64,000 nucleotides of DNA from Medicago truncatula (taxonomy: Eukaryota > Streptophyta > Magnoliopsida > Fabales > Fabaceae). Position numbers and translations under genes: made by a program. Below the pieces are notes generated by a model, which had not been told where the DNA came from, searched no databases, and saw nothing but the letters and a program-made list of their open reading frames with translations. The stretch is from assembly GCF_003473485.1 (NCBI RefSeq), contig NC_053046.1, forward strand, positions 33,247,332 through 33,311,331, in the 5' to 3' direction. Shown piece after piece: positions 11,785 to 25,200 of the stretch (its first letter is position 1; every line of letters starts with the position of its first letter).

Positions 11785-12880
11785 TTTGGTGCAACTCTTT
11801 TACGCGTTTAAATACATATATGTTTCTTTGATAATTGAAGTTCGTTCATTTCAATTGATTTTTTTTTTTTTTTTGTTTTACAAAAACCACTGTCATTTTA
11901 AAACTTTTTATATTGTGTCCTTTCAAAAAAAAATTTGATATTGCTTGAACTATAGATGAAATAATTGTAAAATATATATGGAAACAGGAAGAGTGTGGTT
12001 TATAAGAAATGGAATTATCCTTCAACAACAAAAAAAGGTAGTTAATTAACTGTATTTTTAAAATAAAAAAGTGTTTTTATTATAGTTTTTTTGTGAAAGT
12101 TTATCATAGTTATAACCGAACAAATAATGGATTCTGTAATAAAAAAAAAGGTTATGCCTTTTTATTTTAATTTTTATAGGTTTCGTTCTCTAAAGATAAT
12201 CTATTCGAGACGTGTCGAATGTTAAATATGAGTACAATCTTTTAAAACTCATAAGTTTATTATAGTTATAACCAAACAAATAATGAATTCTGTAATAAAA
12301 AAAGAAATGTTCTACCTTTTTATTTCATTTATCATAGATTTCATTCTCCAAAAACACGTCGAATGTTAAATATAAGTACAATCTTTGAACTTTGATTTTC
12401 AATACCATGAAGGCTTGTCATTTTGCTAGAACTAACACTCATTTGGTATAATTGCTTCTATTTTATTGTGGCAAGTACTATTCTATCACTAATTTAAAGT
12501 TAAAATACACAAATATTAATGTCACACAGGGAGAGGGTGGATCATATTGTGTTTTGAGATTGAGGATAAATTGCAATGTGAATCTTTGTGCTCTGAAGTC
12601 TTAACTCTCTTCTTTTGAAAGCATTTGCACCCATGTCAAGTATTGTGTTATCATTGTCATTTAGATGGAGCACACTGTTTTCTTTTTTTACAAAATAGAA
12701 ATACTGTTGTAACTTGTAATTCATTTTTTAATATATAAGTCCACAAAGTTATCTTTTGCATTTGAATACCATTTATAATATATATTTTACAAAATTACTT
12801 TAGTTTCATTAATTATTTATAAATGAACCAGCTATTTAACGTCAAAAGTTTCATTTTTTTTATTTGATTTGTTTTGTTTA
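11785..12880. other. intergenic sequence with a short internal repeat
   Basis: A segment of about 130 bp around 12100-12240 (tatcatagttataaccgaacaaataatg... to tttaaatatgagtacaatctt) recurs with changes at about 12255-12385, making a degenerate tandem duplication. No gene was recognised. Confidence 0.45.
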
Positions 12881-12884
12881 AAAA

Positions 12885-13430
12885 AAATAAATCAAAATGG
12901 AATATTAAACTATCCCCCAGCACAAGGTGTGTCAAATGAGATAGCTAATAATTACAACAATGTTTCAACAGCAATAACAATGGTTAGCCAACACCCAAAC
13001 AAGAGTTTTGGCATCAAAAAAGTTGGTCATTCCTTACCTTCAAAATCACCCAAAAACTAGCAAACCAGATTAGATGCATAAATGAGCACCGCGACTTTTC
13101 AAGACCTAAAGATGTACCAAACTGAATAAAGTGGTCCACAATGGGTGAGGGGTCTGCTGAATGAACACCCAACCAATTACGAACTAGCTACCAAACATTA
13201 CCAAAAAAGCCGCAAAACAAGAGATGGCCATCAGATTCGATTGAACCACAACTGCTGACACACAGCTGAGCATCCTGTTGAATAATTCCCCTTCGAAATA
13301 AAATAAATTCGTCTTCATAGACAATTTATTCCGAAAGAGTCGCCAAGCAAAAATCGAGACCTTAAGGGAGACTTTTTTTCCTCCAAAGAAGATTCGCAGA
13401 GACCAAATGAACAACAAAAGGAGTGAGAGG
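12885..13430 (-). mobile_element. LINE ORF2 C-terminal fragment (zf-RVT domain)
   Basis: Read on the minus strand, this encodes fragments of the zinc-binding domain that follows plant LINE reverse transcriptase. They include KVSLKVSIFAWRLFRNKLSM, then HLLFCGFFGNVW, then a tail with LIWFASFWVILKVRNDQLF. The pieces lie in more than one frame with internal stops, so it is an old, inactive fragment. It resembles the copy at 8416-9673 in domain but is more decayed. No target-site duplication or poly-A tail was found. Confidence 0.75.
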
Positions 13431-16239
13431 CAATCTATTAGATTTATTTTTTTTGCAACATATTTGTTTTTTTTTATTTTATAGAAAAATAAAATAATGG
13501 TGACCATTTGGATACAATTTTTCTATACTATCATAGTTTTTTTATATATAATTAATAGTTTAAAAAATATTTTTGTTTCTTTCATAAATACACCTAAAAT
13601 AAGTTTTGAATATAACATAACATGGGCATAAATTTTTATATGTTTTACTAAAGGTCGGCTTACTTTTTATCTTTTAAGTTTTTATTTTATTTTTATTTCA
13701 ACTAAATTTTTTTGTCGTATCCAGGATTCGAACCTCACACCTTATTTATTATGCATTGTTCTTACTAACTGAAGTTCACGCAGACATTTTTACTTCAACT
13801 AATAAGTATAAGACTTTATTTTCCCCATCATCTCCTTTTACAATTTTATTTTGAAAACACATATAATATTTTCAAAAATATCGTTGATAACCTACACATG
13901 TTAGCACAGAAAAAAGAACGGACATTTCAGTATCCGTCTTTTTTTCTAGTTTTTATAAAAATATTGATTCGTGAAAGGATAAATTGGTCTTAAAAAAGCT
14001 CTGACAAAAAAGTTAGCGTGTTATATAACTATGAAAGTGTATATTTTGTCGGGAAAAAAACTTTGAAATTGTATTTGTATAATGGTATTTTTTTATTTTT
14101 TTTTAAAATGGATATATTCCTTAAAAAAGATGAAATACTTAGATATTGGTCAACGGTGGACCACATAAATCACCATATAGATTAAGTTAATAAGTTATAT
14201 CCTATTCCATATTTTAAATGGACCAAATAAAAAAGTCGGACACAAGGTAAAAACAACAAAAATTTCCTATCCTCCCCTTAAAAAAAAATCATATCCTACA
14301 TGCTTAATTTTAAACAAATTCATCTTTCTAATAAATCACTAGATAGATCAAGTTATATCTTATTCTATATTATAAATGGACTAGATAAAAAAGTCGAACA
14401 CAGTAAAAACGAAAAAATTCCTATCCTCCCCTTTAAAAAAATCATATCCTACTTGCTAAGTTTTTTAACCAACTCATCTTTCTAAAATAACGAATGAAAG
14501 AGAGCGATCAATAAAATAACTACATATTGTATTTTTTGAAAAGGCCAACTAATTGTGACTATTGAGATTGAATTTGCACAATGGAGATGTGGAAACTAAA
14601 TCACACAATTGTAATACCAAATCACACAATTCTTTAAAAAAAAAATAAAGGTATAACTTACACTAATATGAAAAATACTTGTATGCCTCAAAATTTTAGA
14701 CATGGGATTTGAACACTCACATAAAAGTACACATCATTTAATTAATTATTTGAAAAATACATTAGTTAGTTCTTTTCTTTTTATCTTTTTCCATTTTTGT
14801 AAGTGTCCAATTCGTGTACCCAAAATCTTATAACCACACGAGTTTCTCCACTTATATTATAAATAAATAACCCTAAAATGAACAAAACTGATTTTTTTTT
14901 TTTTTTTAAATAAAAGTAAAGAAAAAGACAGGTGCTCTCAACCAGAATAAGTTCAAAAAATAAAAGTTTAGTTATGATAAAAATGTGAAACAAGATCCCC
15001 TAAGAACCACAGGGCTAACATCACTTAAAAAAATTGTGAAACAAGAAAAAAAATCAACCCATCTATTTTGTCTAGTGCTCTAATCACTACCTGTGACTCA
15101 AACAAGGAAAATAGTTCTATTGACAAGTCCCTTTATCTGTGTACAATGACTAGTTCTTTATTAGTAATATATGATACAAAGTCTATGCTATTAAATAATC
15201 AAAAGAATGAAGCATGTTTTTCCATACATGTTTCTGGGGGCATCATCAAGGCAATTTTGAATAGCCATGGACTCCACCAAAGATACTGCTGTAATTAAGA
15301 AAAATAGGTAAAATATCACATAAAAGGAACAAAGTTACCTAATTTTCAATTTTTTATTTAAATAAAAAGGGGATTAACATTGCTTCACAAAAGAACAGTC
15401 AAGCATGAAACATTAATCAATTTTTCCCTTCACACTTCAAGCATCAGTATTTCAGACACAAACTAAAATCAAATCTCACTATCATGAAGACAACATGAAC
15501 CAAACCATGTTATTGCTGTACTTTTGACAGATTATATTTATGAGTCTAAAGCAAGATTCAATCAAACTTTCCTTAATAACTACTGCTTGATCTTATTAAA
15601 CACTAGGGTCATCATATACCTGCAACCTCCTATGCCCAAAATGTTAATTCAGGCAAATGACAATGAAAAATATGGGAGAACACCCAATTGCCAAGGAAAA
15701 CACAATTCAATGTCACAAACTTATAGGTATCCATTCCTGTAAGATGTCTAAATTATTTCTATTTTACACTTCAAAGCTACAAACAGAACAGAAGTATAAA
15801 CTCAACCTCAGGAAATCACCTGATATATATATACATCCCTAAATATTGAACAATAAAAACGCATGTAGGAGAGGAAAAAAGTTACCAGAATATACATGCA
15901 CTTTTGTACAAAATACCAACTTGAGCAAGAAACACCGAAAAATGATAACACAACACTCAACCTAGTTTAGTCTAGTTCGTTAGCATCTATGGCTACTACC
16001 AACATTTTCCTACTTATTTGGTACTCTCATTTCTATCGTTCATCAATCTCTAGAAGAAACCCAGAGTTGATGGAAGGCATCTTCATTTTGAGACGAATGC
16101 ACATTGATCTTACTTCTTAATTCTTACAAAATCGCCATCCTTTGGTAGCACCAGCTGAAAGGTAGGCAAGTCATAATATTTTCCATGTATTGACCATTAT
16201 CGTTAGTGCTATTACATATTCACCATCCTTCATTGGCAC
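13431..16239. other. intergenic sequence and nucleotidyltransferase 3' flank
   Basis: This is AT-rich sequence. A segment of about 100 bp at 14180-14290 is repeated with changes at 14345-14475 (catatcctac and aaaaagtcg motifs). From about 15900 it is less AT-rich and probably includes the 3' untranslated region of the minus-strand gene that ends at 16240. The small frames at 15068-15842 show no recognisable product. Confidence 0.4.
13714..13787 (-). repeat. tRNA-derived SINE-like fragment
   Basis: This is a degenerate copy of the cassette at 4771-4852. On the minus strand an A-box-like stretch (gaacttcagttagtaagaa) precedes a B-box-like ggttcgaatcc. It is more diverged than the other copies. 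Confidence 0.45.
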
Positions 16240-19200
16240 TCAGTTCGAAAGCGGAGGAAAGTCATCTTCATTCTTCAAATGATAACCTTGCACTTCAATC
16301 CTGAATCTCAAACCATAGACACCCCCTTAAAGCAAAGGAAAACTAGGAGTACAAACTACAATCGTAGTGGTTTAAGCTCTAAACAAAGTTGCCAATGATT
16401 TAACATCATAAGGATTCTCTGCAGCAATGAATAAGCATCAAAGGAAAAAATTATTTTACCTTTTGGGATCTGCTACAGATAATGAATTAGACTTTTCCTC
16501 TGTTGCTATCTCCGTGTTAGGTACAGATACCCCAGAAGTAGAAATGCCTTGGTCTGGGTGATTGCTCACTTCAGTTCTTGGGGATCCACGAAGCTGAGGG
16601 CTACCAGAGCCAGACTCATGTTTATCAGACGAGTGAGGGAAACCATTAGCATGGCGTGCTCCCCACGTGGAAGGTTGAGAGAAATAGGTTTCTGAAGATC
16701 TGGGTCTACCATTACTAAGACCAGGATATACTTCTAGAGCAGGTTCAAAACTACCTTCCACAGACAAATTGACCTCTTGTGAAGCTAGAGCGAACCCATT
16801 GCTATGATTGTATCTCTGCAAATGCCCATGGGTACCGGGTGCAAGACCCCTTCCCCTACCCGGCATTGGCCTATTATCCCTGAATGGACGAGAAGTCTGC
16901 AAAATTATGAGATTAACACTTAAGTGACAACTAGATTATTGTAAAGCGCATTAAATATGTGTGTGAGTGTGTGTGTGTCAAATATTTTATAAGTGTCTAT
17001 ATGTGCATTCAGTTTTAATAACTATGTAGATACCATATTAGGGAAGTATGCTCCTGTTCCTCGTGGCTTTCTCTTTTCTTCTGCGCCGAAAGAGGCCATT
17101 GGTATAGTAGGATGGTTTACGAGGTAAAGTGGTCCCACAACACCATTTGAGTTTGTCTGGGGATGAATGCTGTGGTTCATCTGTAGACATTGACGAACAG
17201 TTTCCCACGAATTCCTATTATGAAACTTGGGAGACCTAGGAGGACTAGGTACCACAACAGGAGAGACAGGATAACCATTGCACATATGGCCATAATGTAG
17301 GTTTGCAATGTGACTGTCATAATCCCCAGCAAGGTCCAACAATGATTTTGAAGCTTCAGTCCCCCCAGAAACACTATTATTGTATCTATCACTATGAAAG
17401 AAACCATTTTCAAGATTATTAGCAGCATCTCGTAAAACTGTTGAACCATTAGATGCCATATTCTTTTCATCAGTGTGTGATCTGGGAGAATTGCTTACCA
17501 TACCATGCTTCTCTTTCTCATCATCAAATATAGAGTTTACATCAGTTTCGCTACAACTCCTACTTTCAGCTTTCCCATTTGAACAATGTGAAAAACCATT
17601 AGTGCTCGCAATGCCTAAGACTCCGGACGTTGCAACATGTTTAGAATCTTCACCAAGTTTGTAAATTGCAACTGTATTTCCATCTCCAGAGGAGTCGAAT
17701 GATGACCCTTCCAAAGAACTGATATCTTTTACTACATATCTTTCTCTTTCACTTCTAATTTCATAATTATGTTGATTTCCAGTTATCATATCCTTGGATC
17801 CAGTAGATAAACACAAAAATGAATTGTCTTCATTCCCTTGATTGCTTCCATGCCTATCCAAAGTGTTTGCAAAAAACCTATTAAGCTCATCTGCTATTCT
17901 ATCTTCCGGTAACATAAGAATCCAGCCAAGTTTACGGGCACCATACTTAAATGCACTGCGTATTCGATAGAAATTACCTGAAAGAAATAAATGAATACCA
18001 CCATTGTAATATGACATCAGACGACATGAATGGATCATTAGACAAATGCAAGGTACCTATGACTAATTCTTTTACGCTCTCTGATCCACGGATAGTATAC
18101 AAAACCAAAACAAATTATGCAAATCAGCAGCAGTGCTAAAGTGGGAGTGTATGTAAAGGCAGTAGACAAATGTTACTAGTTGTAGTAAGAGTAGACAAGA
18201 TTGTCTACTGTATTTATGTAGGCGCAATCATGCAGGGAAGGAACGGAAAGAAAGTAACCAATCCACTGCGGCATTTTTACAGATAAATAAATGGTGGTTT
18301 AGTTATTATGCCTTTTGATCTAAGCATAGCTCAGCAAATAGCTAAGGACATTATGAATTCAAAACAAGAAAAACATACATAACAATTTCACCCATAACTG
18401 TTCTAAGCCCTACCGTTCATAGAAAACAAAAAATGAGAGAGAAATATAATACAACATAAAGAAGACACACTGCAATATAGGATCTTCAATGTACTGAACT
18501 TTACCAACCGCCGTTTCCTTTCAAGAACTACAAAGTACATCCATTACAAACTGTGCTGGTGCAAGTTGTGAGGATTATTGTCTATAGTTGTAATTTTCTG
18601 AGGCAATATACAAGGGAAAAACGTACATTCTAGGAAGCCATTCCTGGCAAGTATGATGCCTTTGTCCATATATCGAGTTGTTGCGTAGGGGGGGGGGGGG
18701 GGGCATTTAGATAGCCTTTCTTACCAAAAATGAATGGTGAACAGTCATAAAGTCAGATATCAAAAATGGCTAGGTCACAGATGGGATTGAGATTAAGTAT
18801 CAAGTGTTGAAGCAGTAAACTGTGCCCTAAAGGAGTCACCACAGATCATAGAGATATAGATATTTCCAAGGATAGGTAGTCCATCACATGGTATCCAAGT
18901 CTCTATGATTTGGTGGGAGGCGGCGATTTTAGCTGCATCTTATCTCATAAATCGTTTACCTTCTAATGTCCTTGCCTCCAAAACTCCTATGGAGGTTGTC
19001 TTCATTCTATTCTGACGTGTCCACCTCCAATAATCCTCGCTCTACCTAGGACACATTTTCTTCTCCTATAGAGTTTGATGTTTAATTTATCTCCATAATT
19101 AGCTTCTAGTTCCTTCTATAAATAAGAATCTTGTTATTATTTATTTCGAAATTCATCCTACTTAATGCAGGGTATTTGTGGGATCTAATGGGCCGTATTC

Positions 19201-22200
19201 ATTTCCGGACCTTCCGTCGCTCTTCTCTGCCAAGCCAACAACTGAATCCTCCAATTCCACTGTTCATTATGTTTTGTTGTCTATCGTTTTTCCAGCTTCT
19301 AAGTAGTCTCTTCTAGCACCACAAACATTGTAAAAGTGTTTGGCCTCTATATTTCCAAGGATAGACTCGTTTCCAAGGATAAACTCATCCATGGGTCCAA
19401 GTTTTCCCTGTGTGAGTTAAACCATCTTATTTCCTTAGTTCACATCTCTTAGAATTTGGGTTGGGCCTAACTGAACCTTACAAAACCGGCATGTAAGGTG
19501 AGGGCTACATAGGTCATATCTCAATGAGGGACTAAATCCACCCCTTCAAACCCAACACAACGAAGGTGTTGGAGATTTCAATGAAGGAAACCCAAATGCC
19601 GCAATTAGGCGGCTGGGGGCGGACTGCAATGAAGGCAGAATTTCCAACACACTCCCTCACGCTCGGGCCCAATGAGCCAGAAGCGTGGACAGTGCGGAAA
19701 CACAACAACATATCTAGTATAGACTCTGATACCATCTTAGAATTTGGGTTGGGCATAAACCTTACAAAACCAGCGTGTGAGGTGAGGGCTGCCCAAACTT
19801 TATAAACACTACATAGGCCATATCTCTAGACAATGTGGGACTAAATCCACCCTTTCACACCCAACACAATGAAGGTGTTGGAGGCTGCAATAAAGGCAAC
19901 TCAAATGCCTCAATTAGGCGGCTAGGGGCGGATCGCGAGGAAGGAGGAATTTCCAACAACCTCCCCTGCTACTTTCCCTTTTGGTGTTCTCCCCTCTCTA
20001 TTCACACAACACATAATCCATGTCCATTCTGTTAACAATTTTCTGGCATCGTTTTCCAACGACTCCCCATCTTCAACTGCATCCAGCACCATAAATCCTG
20101 ATGGTTCTTCCAATATTTTTTAGTCTTCCTCTCGTCGTCGTCCTCCTCAAAATGATCATCCCATTCAAACCAAATTAAAACCTGGTATTGTCCAACACCA
20201 GCTATAGCCCATACTCCTACTAACAGTTTTTCAATCTTCCTCTACAAAACAGGCCTTGTCCTCCCATGGGTGGAAAAAGTACTGGCCTATCAGACTACAT
20301 GTTTAGTGCCACTTCCGACAGGCACATCTGCATTTGGATGTAAGTGGGTATTTCGCATCATATCTAAATCATGATGGTGCATTTAATAAGTATTGTTAAA
20401 GACTACATGTTTTGAACCTTCCGCATCATATCAAATTGGTTCACTAGATTTTAAGTTATGGTTGATGTGAACCGGTTTTAATGCACACCCCTAAAAGAGT
20501 CCCACGTTGGTTGAGAGATGGCCTGAACAAGCTTTTATAAGTGGGGGGGAGCAATCCTCACCGCACAAGCCAGTTTTGTGGGGTTGTGTTAGGCCCAACC
20601 ATGGTATCAGAGTCTCCTCTAAGATCCATTAGGCCACCTGCTAACAAATTTCAGCTATCAGGCCATCCACCATTTATATCCACACACCAAGCCCAATAGT
20701 GTTGGGTGTGAGGGGTGTGTTACAGAGGTCACATTGGTTGAGACATGGCCTGAAGTGTTTATAAGTGGGGGCAGTCCTCACCTCACGAGCCAGTTTTGTA
20801 AGGTTGTGTTAGGCCCAGCCATGACTTCCAAGTATCTAAAGGCTTTCAACATCAGCATGGTTGTGTTTGTTCAAACTTCACCCCATGTAATTAAGCCTAT
20901 TACAGTCCAGATTGTGTTCACCATTGCCCTCTCCAATATGTGGTCTCTCCAACAAATTGACTTGAACAATTATTTCCTCCACACGATTTTGGAAAAGGAT
21001 GTCTACATGACTCAGCCCCCTGGGTTTGAATCAGCAGATAAGAGGGCGATCTGCAAATTGCATAAAGCCGTTTATGGGCTCATGCAGGCCCCAAGAGCCT
21101 GGCAGAACAGGCTTACGACTTTTGTCTGTTATAGGTTTGACCAAAGTAAGCGCCAGTCCAGTCTTCCCATTCTTCATCAGAATGGCTGTTATCTCAACAT
21201 TTCTAATAATGTAGATAGCATCATTGTCACAGGTGATTCCTCTCAGGAAATTATTAGTGGCAAGGTAACTAAAACCGGACCATTCGGTTTGACCAGTTGG
21301 ACCATGAACAGGACGCATATCAGGTCCGGAACAACTACAAAACCACTCTATGAAAAACCACTTAATTAGTGAGTTGGTTAGACCAAATAAGGCATGTTGC
21401 CTATAAATAGAAATAGGGGTCAAGTGGAGAATTAGGAAATTAGTGAAATTATGATTGGGAGAGTCTGGCTCTCACAAATACTAGGAACTTGTATGTTCTT
21501 GATGCTCATTCAATAATAATCGTTAGAATTATAACATTCTAACAAGAATAATATATCTTTTCATTCCAATCTGATCCAGGTCCTATCACATATTACAACA
21601 CAGCCACAAAACATTAAAAGCGCAGTTCAAGAGTTGCTCCGACTAAAAGGAAAAGCACTTCATACCTTTGTTGACACTACGGCCAAGGTTGTTGTTTTCC
21701 TTTAGTGGATCAATGATGTTAAGGTGCTTATGGGGAAATGCACGCAAATTTAGATCGAGCCCCCTTGGAGGTACCGAGAATGATTCCACGCAGCTTCTAA
21801 TGAATTCATCAGTCAGCAGAGTATTTCCCCCATTTTCCAGTGCCTCAGCTTCACACAACAACAGAGAATCAAAAAACCAACCGAGCTAAAGCTACTTGAT
21901 GATTCGAAAAATACCTTGCATACCTACTACATCAGGCGGAGATGATTTGGCAACTGGTCCCTTCAAACTTACACAATAATTGTCCCAATCAAATTTGCTG
22001 AAGTAGTCCAAAAATCTGTAGAGAACCTGGAAAAGGGCAGGGTGCATAAAATGCTTATTGAAAGGATGCATCACCAACATTATGTGATTCAGATTTCTTT
22101 TTCTTTCTTTTTCCTTAAAAAGTATGATTCAAGTAGATTCAATGCAGAACTTACTGCTAGAGGACCATCTAAGGACACATGAAATCGATGGAAAATATAC

Positions 22201-25200
22201 AGAACTAGTGTTTCCAAAGCATATGTAGAGATCAGCCCATGGTGGGCACCAAGAATACGACTCTCATAGTAGCACCAAGCTTTAATCAGGATGATACTAC
22301 GTTTGAAGATATGATCCTTGGCTACAAGACGGTCAACCTACAAAATATAAATTCAGAATTCAGTTAGCAGAAGATACAATGGAAACAGTATTATACAACA
22401 CGATGAAATTCATAACACTTGTTTCAGAAGTCTTGAGAATAGTATAACACGAAGAAAATATTAAGAAGATGAATCATCCTTTGGAAGTGTTGTGTAAAGA
22501 TCTTGTCCAAAAAAGTGTTGGGTAAAGATGGAGAAAAGTACATTTGAAACAGTTTGTCACAAAATTATCATGGGTCTTAAGAGGCTACTTCAATAATACC
22601 TTCTCAAGAAAACATAATGTACTGAGTCCTCCTAACTGATTGAAAGAGATGTCTACAACAATATTCTGTACAAGACATTTTACAAGCTTAACCTGCAGAA
22701 AAAGAACCACCAAAATATGAACCAGTGGATAAAATCAAAAAAGAAAACTGCTATGGAAAGAACCCGCCAAAAAAAAAGCATTTAGCATTTTCAGTAAATA
22801 CATTGTTTCAATATTTTCAAGTATAAGAAATATAAAAGTCAAGTTAATTCAGCAATATACTGGCTAAAAGAATCAGCCTACAACATCAGTTTCCAGTCCA
22901 TATAGAATAAAGGGAAAATAAAGTTAGATTTAAAATCAACAAGAGTTCCCGGGAACTACTTCAGATTCTAGGTGAATCTATCTACCAAAATAAAGTTCAC
23001 TATCCACGCATACAAGGTAGAGAGGGAAAAGATATTTCTGTAACTTAATAAGCATAAATCACGAGGAAATGTGTGCTTGCGTGAAAATTTTGGGTCTATC
23101 TTAATTTTGAATTTTGATACACATAAAATAGAAAGGGGTCATATCAAAATTTGTAAAACTTAATGACATAGGCCAAAAAAGTTCACATAATAAAGTCCTG
23201 TGAAATTTTATGAAAGGATCCATTCTCAAACCACAATTGAAACACTCTTAACACTGCCTGCTTAGGAAAATAGGAACAGATGGTAATAGAAGAGACAGTC
23301 ATCTGTACGTTTGAAAACAAATAAATGTTTCAAAAGAGTGAAAAAAATAAATAAATGCTTTGATATACAACCATTCCCTCCCAAATAAAAGTAAAAATTA
23401 AAAGACAGATTCAGAATTTTCAAACTCAGCTGGCGATTTCTAGTTTATGGGCAACGAATGTTTCACAAACTAAGTTGTATTCCATTCATAAGGTATCGGG
23501 GAAGGGGATAGAAAGAACCTCTGCATCAATGAAACGAACATCCTTTACTTCATATTCAGCAGCATCATTGTTTTCCTCTCCCCGAAGAACAGCATGAACA
23601 TCAGATACCAAGCCATCCTCAATGTTTTGAGGACTAAGTGCAGTCAGATCAATATCTCCATCCGGAAGATATGTTTTTAACGGAACTGATCCATATGGAA
23701 AGACCTGAAATAGAGAATATGTAAAATTGGTTAAATAATACCGCCTTAGAAACAATCCTAACATCAGTACCTTCGGAGAAATAAGCACTAAATTGAACAA
23801 GCACTTTCAGAGAAATAAGTCAATAATAATAAAGGCATATCAGATTGTTTATGTTTGTGCGGCATAAACAATCTGCCTCAGTTATAAGGCCAACCTATAG
23901 ACATAGTAGTCAAAGGGATTGATACAGAAACAAGAAACCAAAACACGCAATATAGAAGGCAGATGAAGTACAAGCCAATCTCGTGCTAGGAATGCCTTTA
24001 TTGATAACTATAAAATAAAATAACCCAAAAAGCCCAGCCATTTTCTAGTTAATGACTTTTATTTGGACAAAACTAAAATCATAAGTTTTCACAAATCGAA
24101 GTCAATTGCTATAATATAACTTTCTGAAACAAATATTACACAATAAAAACAACTTCCAAAGATGGATCTTCTTTTATGAATCAAACAAACAAACAATCAA
24201 GCCTTATTCCACTAAGTGGGGCTAGCTAAAATAGAATTTGGAGAACCTGGGATTCGAACCCCTTACATAAACTTCATATTAACAGACCGAACCACCAGAC
24301 CATTTCCAATCTTTTATGGATCAAAACAATTCATAAAATATTTGATTCTAATCATCCAGTAATAGTAGTTGTTACAAACACAAAACACCAATAAAAGTGA
24401 GTTAAATGGAATGCCAGGGAACATTGATGGAATGTTAACATTTAGACTATTTTAAAAGAGGGTCATTTAGTCAAATACAGTAATTTTCTTCAACTAAGGC
24501 TAGTTAGTAATGTCTCTATCCTTGAGCAAAATCCTTAAACAACATGCATTTGAAACAGAAGTAAGAAACACTTATATTGTCACCGAGTACACACGTTGAT
24601 TCAAGAACAGCAGTTATTACGGTGCCTCCTAGAATTTGGGCTTACAATATTCTTCAGTGTGTGCCAAGTGCCATGGGTATGCGGTATATTTCATACTGAG
24701 TATTGGGTACATAGTTCATATGTTTATGTTCATGACATGTTCTGCTATACTAATAAGTGTACTGCCAATAATTTTCTATCTAATCAAAAACTATTAAATT
24801 ACATATGAACTATGTCGACCCCCATGTACAAGGTTCTTGACATGTTCTGCTATACTTATAAGTATGCTACCAATAATGCTCTGCTATATCAATCTTTTCA
24901 TAATATAATGTGAAATAAAAAATAAAAACATGGAAAGGTAATGGAAAATACTACGCATTTAATTCCATCAAACTCCGCTTTAATTTACCTAAACAACAAG
25001 ACTCGTCTGGAGATAATATTTCTTTCATAACAATTGGCAACAGCTTTTTCAAATTTCAATGTTGTTGTTTCCCACAAGGAGTAAACACTAACAACAGCCC
25101 TTTAATCACTGCTTTCCCTCTACCACTTAAATAGAAACACTTCATCTTCCATTACCTTCCCAATTCTAAAAATTCTCACTTCAAAATCAAGCTTTCTCCA

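Larger units (their letters stand above)
17978..21665. other. intron 6 of the nucleotidyltransferase gene, repeat-filled
   Basis: This 3.7-kb intron is far larger than most of its neighbours. It holds a 16-G run, a copia fossil on the plus strand and several LTR-like pieces in both orientations. The splice sites at both ends keep the reading phase (exon 6 ends with one base that joins the first two of exon 7). Confidence 0.8.

Noticed and set aside
19532-20113. Several short frames on both strands in the intron 6 repeat zone
   Set aside because: They fall in duplicated LTR-like blocks and are by-products of the repeats.
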